64,000 nt of DNA from Rhizophagus clarus (taxonomy: Eukaryota; Glomeromycota; Glomeromycetes; Glomerales; Glomeraceae): positions 1-64,000 of the forward strand of contig BLAL01000221.1 of the NCBI GenBank assembly GCA_015698045.1. Direction: 5' to 3'. Numbering within the stretch: the first letter of the stretch is position 1; each line of letters starts with the position of its first letter. Below the pieces are notes generated by a model, which saw only the letters and a list, made by a program, of their open reading frames with translations, was not told the origin of the DNA and searched no databases. The position numbers and the translations under genes were made by a program. Of the stretch, positions 42,300-55,440 are shown piece after piece.

Positions 42300-45226
42300 C
42301 CATTCATATACTGAAACAAATCCGGAATTACCTGGGGATGGCGCTAACAAAGATTATTTGCCGACTATGGGATCAGAATGGTCCAATTCAAATCCTTCTC
42401 CTCTTCCGTATTCACCTCCGCGTTCGTTTCCAAGCGAAAAAAGAAGATCACAAAACGAAATTACTAATGCAAAATTTAGTAATAATACATTATTACCGCC
42501 ACAACAACCACCATATAGTTCACCACTAGCACATCACGTCTCTACACCGCCAATTACAAGGCAACATCTATCATTTAGGGTTTCACTTGAACAAAGACGT
42601 GCATCAGCAAATGAGGCTATATTTGAAAGTCCTATAATGTATGTACCTCCGCCTCGTCCATGTATGGACGATAACCTATTAACTTAGAGTAGCTTAACTA
42701 GAAAACAAGTTGATCAATTGCTTCATGAGGAGATGAACAGGGAAATTGATTATGGCATTATACTTAAAAAACAACAAGAGGATGTTGAGCCTGATTCGAG
42801 AAAAAAGAATAAAAAGGTAAAATGACACATTATATATATATAGACGCCAAATTATATTTTTTAGCTAAAATATGCTTATATCACCGTTTGATCAAATTTT
42901 ATTTATTTATAGTCGAGACCAGTAATCAACTTTTTCAAATCATTAAAGAATGCATTTCATAGTCTGACATCATCAACTAGTGTATCTCCTACAGGATCTC
43001 CGACTATTCAACCTAGTCCGATGCGCAATACGCATTTACCAAGGCCACCAATACCGGAAAAATCTCGACCACTTTCTTTTGATTCACATGCTTTCAAATC
43101 ATTGTCAAGACAAAGTTCTTCAATATCATTGAAAGGCAGCGATGATACTCCTACCCCTTTAATAGAGTTTATGAAATGGGGAAGAACGTTAATAATGATG
43201 AAAATATCTCAATTTACGCCAAGAGATTACTTCACGTGGTAAGTAACCTTTTCCAAAAAGAAAAGTGTAATGAGAAAGAGGGTTTTAATAAACAATTACA
43301 CCTTTTTGTTGAATTTAGATTCAAGAGAAACATGAAACTCTCCGATCCTATTATCAAAAATAACGCTCAACAAATGCATTGTCGAATGCCGGTTCATCAT
43401 CCACGATTGCGGCTGCAGCGGCTGTGGCTGCTACTGCTGAAATTGAAAGAGAAGGTTTACGTATACCAGCAAAAGTTAATAGGAAGCAATCGATGTCAAG
43501 TCGTGTTTTATCAACTTCAGCAACAAACAAAATGTCAACAAGCTATAAATCAACAAGAACTGATCGTCGTAGCAATAGTGGTCATAAAGATGGTAATACT
43601 GCGTCATCTCATAAACGACAAGACAGTACCGGTTCAATGTCGTACGGCAAGATGCATCTCGAAATCGGTAATTTTATATGTTATCACGTGAATTTTCTAT
43701 TTCAAGGTGGTTAGCAAATAGAAATTTATACTTATCTTTTTCATTTATTTAAAAAAAAATAGATTCTGACATTCCATCACCGCCTCCAAAAGGTAGTAAA
43801 AAATTAATATCACTTTTCGCAGCGGTATTACGTGGAAGAAATAACCGTGGTAATCTTAATTCATCTAGTAAAGATTCTGTAACACCAAGTACGCCAGTTA
43901 CAAGTGGAGAAAAAAATTGGATCAAAAACTAAAATACCAAGTATACAAGATTTTGAAATTATTAAACCAATCAGTAGAGACGCATTTGGTAAAGTTTACT
44001 TAGCAAGAAAAAAAACTACCGGAGATCTTTATGCGATAAAAATCCTGAAAAAAAAGTTGATATGCAGAACGTAGGGTACTTAGTCTGTCAAGAACTCCGT
44101 TTGTCGTAAAACTTTATTATGCATTTCAAAGTCAAGATTACCTATACTTGGTAAGTTACTAAGAGAAATTGTCGAGATTTGCAATTTAACAACGCGTATA
44201 TTAACGAATGTGACCTTCTACAATAATCTTTAGGTAATGGAATACTTAATAATACTTAATCGGTGGTGATTTGTCATCATTGCTTCAAAATTTTGAAAGA
44301 TTTGAAGAAGAAATGGCAAAAATATATACAGCGGAAGTTGTATTAGCTCTTGAATATTTACATAGCAACGGAATAACGCATAGGGATTTAAAACCTGATA
44401 ATATGCTTATTACATCGGAAGAACACAAAGTTGACTATCAAGAATATCTATACCAGAAAAAAGTTCTTTAGCATTTGTCAAAGAAAATGATAGTAACGAT
44501 AAAAAATCGTTTACAAAAAGCTTGAAATCAGGCAGTATAAATTCAAGGGCGGTTACATCACATTCACGTCCAGTATCTGCAGTATTTCCTAATGAAAATC
44601 CTAAGAAAGTGGGATATGTGAATTTTCAGGGATTAGATAATAGAAAATCTTCAACTAAATCATCAACGACAGATAATAAATCATCGACGAACGATGCATC
44701 AAAATTACTCAAAAGACAAACTAGGCAAAGTTCTAAAGCTTTATTGGGGACACCAGATTATCTTGCACCAGAATTATTACTTGGTATAGGACATACAACA
44801 GCTGTTGATTGGTGGTCATTAGGAGTACGTTTATTTGAATTTTTAGTAGGATATCCCCCGTTTAATGATGATAAACCCCAATCAATATTTAAAAACATTC
44901 TAAATCATGATGTGCGCCACCAGAAGGATTTTTATCAGCAGAAGCAAAAGATTTAATAACGAAATTATTAAATCAAGATCCTGAAAAAAGGCCTTCATTA
45001 CCAGAAATCAAAGCTCATCCTTTCTTTAAAGATATTGATTGGGATCATATAAGACAACAACCTGCACCTTTTGTACCAAATCCTGAGGATGAGCAAGATA
45101 CTAGTTATTTCGAAGCTCATAATAATCGAGCTGATATTAGAAGATTATCATCAGGCAATATTGATGAGTAGTAATAGTGGTGCTAGTTCTATGAAAAAAC
45201 CTTCGATTACTGATCTTAAACCTTAA
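42300..45226 (+). pseudogene. RIM15-like AGC-family protein kinase, degenerate
   Basis: A Ser/Pro-rich N-terminal region (42300-43900; includes KPPIPEKSR-like and YAKRLLHVV segments) leads to a kinase domain like fungal RIM15/cek1 and animal Greatwall. Seen: [20 protein letters not shown] near 43985, PFVVKLYYAFQSQDYLYLV near 44090-44152, HRDLKPDN near 44378-44401, [13 protein letters not shown] near 44750, DWWSLGV near 44810, and a C-terminal HPFFKDIDWDHI. Lesions: Asp in place of a glycine in the nucleotide loop, loss of about 14 residues including the alpha-C region near 44060, a roughly 10-bp duplication near 44240, loss of the DFG segment near 44432, and frame changes near 43180, 44940 and 45168. 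RIM15 controls entry into quiescence; this copy cannot make an active kinase. Confidence 0.8.
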
Positions 45227-45259
45227 GATACACACTAAAAAATTGCATTCTAAAAAAAA

Positions 45260-45775
45260 AAAAAAGTTTTGGAACAATGGACCCTTTTACATCTACGGAG
45301 GTGCGATGTTAGGTTCTTAAGTTCCTCAAAAAAGGATTTAGGCGAATGGGAATTTTCAGCACGTTTTACCCCGGCTAAGACAACCAGAGACCGTTGCCGT
45401 TCTTCTAGAGTTAATCAGTCAATCCTGAACAGCATGCTTAGATTGAAATTAATAGACGAACAAGTAGATAAAATAAAAATTCCATTTTTTGCAGATTTGT
45501 GGCGTGTACGGACAAATGTTATTAGAAGATTTAGTAAATGGCTTCTACATCGGAGAAACATTTGAACTTCCTACCAAATTAACTAATATAAAAATGTTAA
45601 GATCAGCCGTGAAGATTTTTAAATACGTAATTGTGAGTATTATAGGAATGGTCGGCATGTGGCATTGTCCAAGATGATTTTTTATCCTGAGAACCAAGTA
45701 TATATTTGTATGATGCTGGAAATGTATGAAGAAGTTAATGACACACTTGATCAATTAATTGAATTATGTTCATAA
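45260..45775 (+). pseudogene. Fragment of an unrecognised host gene
   Basis: The best block is 45480-45630 (GQMLLEDLVNGFYIGETFE and following), preceded by a pyrimidine-AG acceptor and followed by a GTGAGT donor. A second block, 45690-45770, reads YDAGNVXRS-like in shifting frames. I could not assign a family; it may belong to the same repeated family as the gene at 39.9-42.2 kb. Confidence 0.35.
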
Positions 45776-46079
45776 CTCTCTTTAAGGCTAACGGTATTGA
45801 ACAATCATCACACTATATCACAAATATATCGTTTTGATTAAGATTATAGTAGTTGTACGTTTTATTTATTTAATTTATACTAAACAAGTTAATATTGTAT
45901 AACATTTAACGCGTTCACATAATAATAATATACTTTGATATTTTCTTTCTTAAATATAAATAATTTTATAATATATTTGCGTTTCACAACCTTTTTACGT
46001 GATAATTTATATCTTAAATTTTCTTTCTATAAGTGACTATATAATATGGAAACTTTGAAAATCAAATCAAATATAACAA

Positions 46080-46870
46080 TGATGGCTCAGTAAATGGGTA
46101 TACCATTCGGTCGTGCAGCAGAACGGTATATCAAATGCAAATCTTAAAAAGTTATCGCTTAAAAAATCAAAGTGGACAAGTTACTCCTAAACTCGTTAAA
46201 GCTGGGATCCTAACAGTAGAACGTGTACAAGGAGCGGTGGATTACTTAGCATGGAAAATCAAAAATGGAACCGTAAAATCGACAAATCGTATTGACGATA
46301 TTTTAGTCTTAATTAGTTTAGGAAGAGTTGGGTTTCTCAAATCGAATTAGGGTTAGCTAAAGATCAACATAACTATAAAGTTAAGTAGTTTCCCTTTATG
46401 CATCCCTCTGTCTTATCTTACTTGGAGGGTATTGGTATTACTGTTCTGGGGATGGTAGCAATTGCCAAAGATTATGTGGTGGTACTATAGGAAAATGTAA
46501 TGAAAATTGTGAAAATTATAATTTACGAAATAATTTAAAAAATGGAAATGATATGCATCATTGTAGCGTCAGAGTCATGGTTAAAATCCAATCCATCGTA
46601 CATTTCATAATAATGACACTCCTAAAATTTCAAGAATAAATTTAACTTACTCTGTGAGAGATACATAGGAGGGCGGACCATAGAACGGCTAAAGGAATTA
46701 AGGCGAAACTGCTAACATCATTTAATGCGTCAGAAGCAATGCATTAGCAAGTCAACGTGTAATTTGCGATAATGACAAACTCTGACAATTTGTTACTAGA
46801 GATGATAAAAAATTAAATGATGATACTCATCCCAAAATTTACCATGTAACAAATATGCAATTTTTTTATT
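46080..46870 (+). pseudogene. Unidentified decayed coding region
   Basis: 46090-46350 is open (NQSGQVTPKLVKAGILTVER, then YLAWKIKNGTVKST) and stops at 46350; the region to 46680 has Cys- and Asn-rich coding-like text in several frames. No family recognised, no valid ATG context at the start. Confidence 0.35.
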
Positions 46871-47033
46871 ATATGTATCAATTTCGCAATAAAAATTTTG
46901 TTATATTTTTATTATGGTAATATATAATTATCTGAAAAATGACAATTTTACGATTTTTTAAATGAAATATTAATTATAATTGAACTATACACGTATTATA
47001 TTGAAATTAATAAAATATTCTATTATATTAAAC

Positions 47034-47078
47034 TGCCTTCAGAGCGGAAGGTTGGGTGTTCGAATCACTCATTTTCCA
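47034..47078 (+). tRNA. tRNA-like 3' half (T-arm fragment)
   Basis: A perfect T-loop TTCGAAT (47059-47065) is closed by a 5-bp stem GGGTG/CACTC. It is preceded by a CCTTC/GAAGG hairpin and followed by ATTTTCCA. No D-arm or acceptor partner is found upstream, so this is a fragment or a SINE-derived piece, not a working tRNA. Confidence 0.35.
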
Positions 47079-47639
47079 TTTAAATAATTAATTTATTTTT
47101 AAGCTAAAAATGACTTTTTTTTTTTTTTTTTTGATAACTGATGATAATTAATCTAATACTAATATTGAATTGTTTTATTAGTTTATTTATTACCAAATTA
47201 GCATTAAGCTCTTATTTAATTAACAAATATATTTTTGTATAATTAGCAATTATATTTTAACTTTTAATTATTAGAATAATAATAACTTAGAAAATATAAT
47301 ATTAACTTATTAAAGATTATTGTATTAGTTCATTATTAATATAATCATAATCACTATTCAATATAATAATTATGTATCAATCAATATATTTATTAACAAA
47401 TACATATTATTTTTTTATTTTTATTTTTATTTTTATTATAACAAAAGAATCTATAATTAAAAGTAACAACAAATACATATTATAATACCTATTAAAAAAT
47501 ATATAATAACCATTATTAACATAGTTTTCTAAATAAACTTCTGTATTTACATTATTAATAAATTTCAAAAGAACTTAATTTACATAATATAATTTTTTAT
47601 CATATGAAAAATCATTATTTATTATGTTTGTCATATTTT

Positions 47640-47785
47640 GCAGCAGAACAATTATAAACTGGACATTGGTATGCAGAAGGAATAGATGTTAAAACTTAAA
47701 AATAATAAGAAATTGGCTTTTGATAATTATGAAAAAGCTGCTATAATGGAAATTTATATAATTTTGGTGTAACATGATAATTATA
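47640..47785 (+). pseudogene. Sel1-like repeat relic
   Basis: HWYAEGIDV, then in another frame NNKKLAFDNYEKAAIM and NLYNFGV, follow the Sel1 repeat order (G.Y...G.GV.KD..KA..YYEKAA..G). Frame breaks and TAA stops prevent expression. Sel1 families are large in mycorrhizal fungi, which fits the suggested host. Confidence 0.45.
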
Positions 47786-50470
47786 ATAAAAATAATGATT
47801 AGATGAAGATTTAATAAAAATAACATGTAACTTATAATATATGATATGATATTAATACAATATTTTTATTGAACAATTACTTTTATTTATTTTTAATTCA
47901 TTTTTCATATTTTACATTTAGAAAAATTACTATTTATAATTAGTCTTACTATTTTTAGTTAGTCTTATAAATAATATAATAATATAATAAAAATGTTTGA
48001 AAACAATTAGAAATAATAATTTAGAAAAAACTATTTTTAGAAAATTTGTAAATTATTTTTAAATAGTATGCAAATGATTAACTGTAACTACTACTTAAAT
48101 TAAAAGAAGGAAAATAGATTTCAAGTAAGAAAAATGTTAAAAAATTTATTATTAATTTTGTATAAAAAAAGGTTGATTTTTATCATATCTTTAGAACTTT
48201 TACAAAAAAATGAAAAAGAGATTATCATCATTTTCAAATTACTGTGATCAGCAACTAATTTGTAATAAATAAAAAATTGATTTGAAGATTACAAAAATAA
48301 AATCATGTTGTATAATGAAAACTATGACTATCATTTGATCTGTATAACTCTAAGCTACCATTGCATAACATCATTAATGATTTTTTTATCATTCGCCTTT
48401 TGTTTTTGTTTTAGCTTATAAACTAATTTCTGAAGATTGATTCTTAAAAGCTGATTCCTAAAACTGACTCCTAACGATTCTAGAGATTCACTACTAAGTA
48501 TTAGATAATATTTTTTTTTATTTTATTATTTTTTTTCCTTTTTTTCGTTTCTAATTATTTTTTTATTTAGATCTTTAGTCTTTAATAAATAAAAAAAATC
48601 GCTGTAAAATATCTTATAAGTATAATAAAGAAGGTCAAGATATTAAGTTTAATGTTTTTTTTAAAAGAAATAGTTATAAAAATGGGCTTTTTATGTGTTT
48701 ATGATAATATAAACTGGTAGTATTTTTGATAAATTAACTGTTTCAGTATTTTTGATATTTTAATTTTAATTGATTGGCAAATCACCTAATTACACTAATT
48801 TGAAAACGGCGATAATAAAAATCATATTTAACAATAAACTTACCTAAGATCTGATCCTATACAAGTCAATGATTATTTAAAATAGAAATATTAATTTATT
48901 AATATCAAAAAAATGAAGCTTTTCAGGTTTATATAATATTAGATTTTATTTATATTTGTTGTATCGTTTATTGTAAAAGATGATTATTTTATTATAATTT
49001 TATTTGTTGATTTGATGATTTTGGTAAATAAATTATATTTTGATGTGAGAACTTAAGTTTTTACCTTTTATATTTAATTAACCTTTATTTTAACCACTAA
49101 ACTAAATAATCTTTTATTTTTACTTACTATGAGGAAATCAGCATGGCAAGGTTATTAATTTATAGAATGATTTTCTATTTCACATCAGTGGTAATTATTA
49201 TTTAACTGGATAGAAAATTAGTTAATTATTTTATAATATTTTTTTTTTTTTTCAGATAAATCAGAACATTGATTTTCAGAACTTGGTATTTTTAATCTGA
49301 AGCATAATTTTCAATTTGCATTTTCATTATTTCTAATATTAATTGGAAAATTATAAAAACTTACAAAAATTGGATGCTTCTGACTTTTTCTAAAACTATT
49401 ACTAAGTATTACATTAGAATAAAAAATTAATCCAATTATTCTTTTTTTAGAATTTTTTAAATTGTATTGAGTTTATTTAAACCAATTAGCAGTATAAAAA
49501 TTAGAATATAATTGATTTTTAGTAGATTTATCAAATTCTTCTTATAAAAAAATTGATATGTTTAATTTATACAATTATATTTCTATATTATAATATATAT
49601 TTTTGATTATTATATGTTATAGTTTCTGTTTTAAACCAATCTTGATATAAATTATCTTTAATAAGATTAATGTTTTAATACTGCTTTAGCATTATTTGAA
49701 ATTTTTAACTCTTTTAGATCTTTATTGGTTATGTTAATTATTAAAGAAATTATATCATTTATTGCATTTTCATGCAGTTGATATTTGACAATTATTTAAT
49801 ATCATTTTGGTTATTTGTAAGAAAAAGATCTAAATTTCATTTTAAGATATTAGAATCTAATGGATTAAATTCATCATCATTCTAAGAATATTGTATAGAT
49901 ATTTGACTATTATTTCTTTTATCCAATTCAACGAAATTGATTTTAGATATTTTAAAATGTGAAATTTTTTTTTAGTTTGAATTATTCTTAATTCATAAAA
50001 CTTTTTATAATTAATATAAGCTGATTTTGGAGTAAATGTTTATTTTTTCACAATGTATAGTTAGAAAATTTGGTAAAATCAAAAATTTTAAATAATGAAT
50101 TTTTTAATTTATTGTTGTTGATTTATCATTATACTACTAACAAACTTTACTGTATTAATTTACAAACCAATAATTAAAAGCTTAAATAAATATATATCAG
50201 CAATAAATTTTACTGCAATTAATTTATAAATTAATGATTAAAAAGCTTAAATAAATATATATTAAAAAGCTTAATTCTTTATTTATTTTCATCCAATTTT
50301 TACTGAAATAGTAAACTAAAGAAAATTTTTTATTCATTTATTTTTATATACTATTTAGTTCTATTTTATTATTAAATTTTAATATAATAGTTTGATATTT
50401 ATTTTTTGTTCATGTTATTATTTATTAATATTATAATTTTTCTTTAAAAAATACTTTGTTTATTAGATAA
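47786..50470. other. Extremely AT-rich gene-free DNA
   Basis: About 2.7 kb without open frames of note. A pair of similar blocks with AAGCTTAAATAAATATATAT at 50178 and 50231 is the only repeat noted. Confidence 0.45.
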
Positions 50471-51314
50471 AAAAATGAATCAGTAAATTGAACAATAATC
50501 TAAAAAGTCTAGAAGTATCTTTATACAAGAAGATAACAATGATTTAAATATTGTAAATGATAAAGAAAGTGAAAAAAGTAATGAAAATATTTTTAGATAT
50601 TTTAGTAATAAAAACATTAAAAAGATTACTAATGATCAAACAAATTTGAAGTGTTTTACAAATAAGTATATTATTTATCTTTTGCAGGATAAGAATACGT
50701 AATAATAATTTGAAAGAACTATAAGTTACGTTTCAATAGATCCAACCATCATGTATATATGAATAGGTGACACAAATTACCATTTTGACCATAATTTAGA
50801 TATCAATCCATCAAAATTATCAGAGATAAAAGATATTCTATTATGTTTTACTCACCTTAATTTAGTAAATTCATTTAAATTTTAATTCCTATCTCAAAGA
50901 ATTTTTTTGGCACTGATGGATTTCAGATGATAATAAATGTATTGATACATATATAGATCATATTTGAATACAATAATAGGTGGCCACTAACCTTAAATTA
51001 GCTTGTTACTTCAAAAGTTATAGTTTAACAAATAATGATCATGATATTATCTCAACCACCCTATATATACCTAACATATTTCCAGTTATATTTAAGCATA
51101 TTTAACCAATTTCTTCACATACTGTAATTCATCATTCAGACTTATATCAATCAAGATTAAAGATATAATAGCAGAATATTAGGCTAATTATGAGACTATT
51201 CTTATAGAATTTTTACAGAAACTAATCCATCATTTAACCCACTTATTAAAGACTTCAATAATGCATTAGATCATATGATAGATAACAATATCAGAGTTAG
51301 CGATATTATTAATA

Positions 51315-51512
51315 CAGTCACACCTCTATAAGTGCACTCTCTATAAGTGTATGCAATATGTAAATTCTCTCTAAGTGCATGGTAAGCTTTAGTCCCAACT
51401 TATAAGAGTTCTTAATATTTTACTCTCTATAAATACATACACTTTCTAAGTGCACATTCTGCTATTTTTTTACTATGATCCCAAAGGGAGTGTACTTATA
51501 AAGGTATGACTG
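51315..51512. mobile_element. Tc1/mariner-type MITE (198 bp)
   Basis: Ends CAGTCACACCTCTATAAGTG and CTTATAAAGGTATGACTG, flanked by TA at 51313-51314 and 51513-51514. Interior AT-rich with further CTCTATAA/CTCTCTAAGTGCA words. Inserted within the LINE. Confidence 0.85.
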
Positions 51513-52473
51513 TAGTGAATAGACTAAAATTAAAGATCTCATCAGTTCTGCAGCATCACATACCTTATCTTTAAGAAAAAAATACTCTTTACATTTAAGG
51601 TTTAAGAACGATTCTTAAAAGGGTAAATCAAGAGAATTGAGATCTCTAGAAAAATATATGGCAATTCTTTTTGCCTTTATTTATGAAGTTTTACAATACT
51701 AATGCTCTGAGCTTAAGAATCAGCACCTATATAGGGACTTATATAAATACTGAAATTCTAACATAATTTAGATAAACAAAGATTATGTAAATAACCTTAA
51801 ACTAACTTTGGATATCCCTTTTTTACTTGATTCAAATAATTGGATTCAAGCTTTATGTAAAGTTATTCTGAAATATCAAAAGGCTGAATGCAAACTTTTA
51901 ATTATCAGAAAATGGAGACCATCACTGCAGCAATAAAAGTATGCTTTATGATTATTCAAACAGATCAATCTAAATGGATTTCTAACACTTTGGATAAAAA
52001 ATAAGCAGATTTTACTATTGATTGCTTAATGATTACAAATGAAGATGGCCAAAAGGAATTATTATTTCTATCAGATGAAGTAAAACAGGAGGCCTCTGAG
52101 GTTTACACCTTTTAGTTTAAGCAAAAAAACCATAGATTAGAATTATTGGATTCACAACCTATTTGAAAGAAGGTATATAAACCTTAAGTTAAAGAAGAAA
52201 ACCAGATTTACAATTCAATTAAATCTAATTTCACTCTGTAAACTTAGCTATCTATATTAAAAGACATCAACAAAAATTTAACACTAGGTATGTTAGTTAT
52301 TTTCTATTATCTAATATTACATCAGGATTCTGAACAATATATATATAGGTAACAAAAAAATTTGTTTATTTATCATATAAAATTTTTTTTTAAGTCATAT
52401 AGAATTTTGCTTATTAGAAAGCAAAAAATAAAAAAAGTCATAATTATAGATACGTAATAAGGAGTTAAAGTTA

Positions 52474-52635
52474 TATGGGGTCTTTGCAATAGAAAGGTAC
52501 GAAACTCAAAAAAAAAATAAAAATTTAATTAATATTAAATTTAAACTTATTTTAGTATAAAAAACATAATTAGCATATAAAGTAAATTTAAAAATTTTTT
52601 TGGGTTTCGTACCTTTCTATTGCAAAGACCCCATA
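52474..52635. mobile_element. MITE copy C (TA duplication)
   Basis: Same family as 23795-23955 with nearly identical ends (TATGGGGTCTTTGCAAT). TA at 52472-52473 and 52636-52637. Confidence 0.88.
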
Positions 52636-52757
52636 TATAGATTTTGTGTAATAAGAGGTGATTTTTATACTACATATATAAGAAAAAATTTTAATTTTAC
52701 TCGTACTTTTAAAAATTTTTTTAAAATCACATTTTATATTTAAGTAAAGCTGTTTAG

Positions 52758-53150
52758 TAAGGTTGCTTGCTGAAATTAGGTAATTTAGGCTAAGGCCGAA
52801 ACTTTTTTGTAGCCAAAAGTTTAGGCAATTAAAAGTAAATTTGCCAAAATTATAATGCCAAAATTATTACCAAAATGCTAAAATTTGGCCAAAATTATAA
52901 GCCAGCTTTAATATCATAATTCTGACCAATAAATAATCAATATAGAAATCTCCTTTTATGAATTCTTGTATAACTATTGTATAACACAATTTTCCAATTT
53001 GCTGGGAATCAAAATTTCCTTTAATATCATAATTTCGGCCAATTTTTAATTTTGGCCAAAATTAAGAATAGTTTCAGCTTTAGTTTTGGAATGAATTTAA
53101 TTGGCCGAAACCTTTCAGAATTTTCTTTTTAGTTTTGGCAGGCAACCTTA
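52758..53150. mobile_element. hAT-type MITE (393 bp)
   Basis: Ends TAAGGTTGCTTGC and GGCAGGCAACCTTA; perfect 8-bp duplication CTGTTTAG at 52750-52757 and 53151-53158. The interior is full of GGCCAAAATT/AATTTTGGCC words, partly palindromic. Confidence 0.9.
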
Positions 53151-54659
53151 CTGTTTAGCAATGTCAAAAGTACTCAGATCTTAATTTTCTTAAGGCTAAA
53201 TATAATATTTATGAAGAAATTTGTATTTTTCAAATAGTACTAATTCTAAAATTTTTTTTTTCTCTTTTAACTTCAGTACGTAATTACATCACTTTGGTCA
53301 AATGAAATTACTTTTTTCTACTTAAGTAAAGTTATTCAGCAGGATTGAATTTACTTACATATTAATTTTTATGACAATTGGCATAATATTCATGGAGTAT
53401 TGATTATTTTTGTATTATCAATTTTTTTGTAAAAATTTATTTTGCAACTTCAGAGTGTAATTTCACTACTTTGGTCAAATGAAATTGTCTTTTTCCACTT
53501 AAGTAAAGTTATTCAGTAGGGTCGAATCTATCTACAATAAAAATTTTAGGATGATTAGATTGATATTTGTGGAATGCGATCAAGTTTTGTACTTTTAATT
53601 ATTTATCATTTATTTGATTTTTAATTTTAAAGTGTAATTTTACTATTTTTGGTTAAATGAAATCAATGTTTTGTGTTTAAGTAAGTTATTCAGAATGGTT
53701 GAAAATAATTGTGCTATATTTTTTATAACTCTAGGTATAATATTTATTGAAAGGTTAGTATTCCTATAATAGTATTAATTTTTAAATTTTTAATATTTTG
53801 GGTATTTAAATTAAGTTATTTATCACATTAAAATTTTATTTGTATTTCAATTTTTATAATAAATTATACTATAAATATAAATTTATAAGTTATTTATAAA
53901 AGTTTTTATATATGTCATAAAATGAGTTGCTTAGCAATATAAAATTTTTGATGTTATAATAAAATTTTACTTAGCAGAGTTTAAAATAATTTGCTTATTG
54001 ATCATAGTAAAAAATTTGGATTTTAATGTGACCTATATATATATTGTTCGGAGTCTTATTACATCTCTTTCCAGTCTTAGTTAAGATTATTTTGGCTCTA
54101 TATTAAATCATTTATATTACAGATATTATATCAGATGATTGGCATTTTTTACCATTATCCTAATTCCAAAACCAGATAAATTTGAATATAATATGGCCAA
54201 TATTAGACCTATTACTCTCTTGAAGATAGAAAAATTTTTACAAAATTTATTAGTTTACAACTAGCCACCATCCTCAAAGATAATAATATCTTGTGTAAAA
54301 TAAACTATTGTGAAATAAAAAAAGACATTACAGTAATACCTATTAGATTGATTAACAATGTCATAGAGGATACTAAAAATAACAACAAGAAGCTATAGAT
54401 AGTTTTACAAGATATTTCAAAAGCCTTTGATTCAATAAGTCTAGACTTTCTTTCATTTGCCTTGAAGCGTATAGGATTTTCATATATTATAATTAAATGC
54501 ATTATTAATCTTTATAAAGGGTATACAATCCAAGTGGTCATACCTTCCTTCATGTTTTGCATAGGTGATAGTATTGACAGGCTCTCTCCATTACTTTGAA
54601 GAATTTATTATAACCCCCTTCTTACTACAATCATGGCAAACTCAAACTCAGATCAATTT

Positions 54660-55440
54660 TAATAAAATCATTTTGCACTTGTTTTAACCAAAAAAAAAAA
54701 AATTTAATAACATCAATATTAAAACCTATTTTAAACTTTAAATTATAAATAAAATTATTTAAACATTTACTTTAATAAATTTTTTGCTCTTAACATATTG
54801 GTGTATCAACTTTTTTGCACTGGACCATATATTTAAAATATAATAGTAATTTTTATCAATAATAATAATGACAGATTTTATCATGAAAAAATCTAAATAA
54901 ATTGTAAATTTACTATAAAATTATTTTTAAAAGTAGCTATTATAATAATAAAATTTTTTTTCTTAAAATTAAAAGCTATTATCTTATTAATATCAATACA
55001 GGAATTTCTAAAAAAAAAAAAAAAAAAAAAATAACAGAGAAAAAAAACTTAAAATTTTTAAAGAAATTTACAGAAGCCTGATTTTACAGATAATGGATAC
55101 CAAAATATCTGTTATCACGAATTAAAGTTTCGCTCCTAAATCTGGTATAATTAAGAAAACCAATATTCCATTCTATTCATGCGGACGTTCATCAACGCTT
55201 TTATTTGTGATTTATAATAAAGTATATGAAAAAAAAAAAATATATATATATATTTTTCTCATATTGTAAAAGGATAAAATTAATTGACAAATAATGACAT
55301 AACTAGGTTTTTTCAAGTATTGTATGTTTATCTTGTAAGAAGAAATGCATATCATTAAATGCCAAAATAAAAACTTAATAAAAGATCTTTATGTACTATT
55401 ATTACAATACAATAAGATAAAGAAAACCAATGTTAAACAA
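54660..55440. other. AT-rich DNA, nothing recognised
   Basis: A long A run at 55009-55031 and a short TA run at 55238-55252. No gene seen. Confidence 0.4.

Larger units (their letters stand above)
52324..54056. mobile_element. Mutator-like AT-rich element, copy 3, inserted in the LINE
   Basis: Ends AGGATTCTGAACAATATATA and TATATTGTTCGGAGTCT, with a perfect 9-bp duplication TATTACATC at 52315-52323 and 54057-54065. The 9-bp length points to Mutator (MULE). It carries two nested MITEs (52474-52635, 52758-53150) and no gene. Reverse-orientation homologue of 34699-35698. Confidence 0.85.
50474..54600 (+). mobile_element. Degenerate non-LTR retrotransposon (LINE), split by a later insertion
   Basis: An Asn/Lys/Glu-rich start at 50474 (ATG followed by stops) is followed at 50700-51110 by text like an APE-type endonuclease: the YIDHI Asp-His block near 50950, then SLTNNDHDIISTTLYIP, where the catalytic SDH-type motif is expected. 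After the insertion at 52324-54056 the reverse transcriptase appears at 54150-54560: IPKPDKFEYN-like, IRPITLL and QDISKAFDSISLDFL. Stops and frameshifts are everywhere. The YxDD box is not found, so the 3' part is missing or too decayed. Confidence 0.7.
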
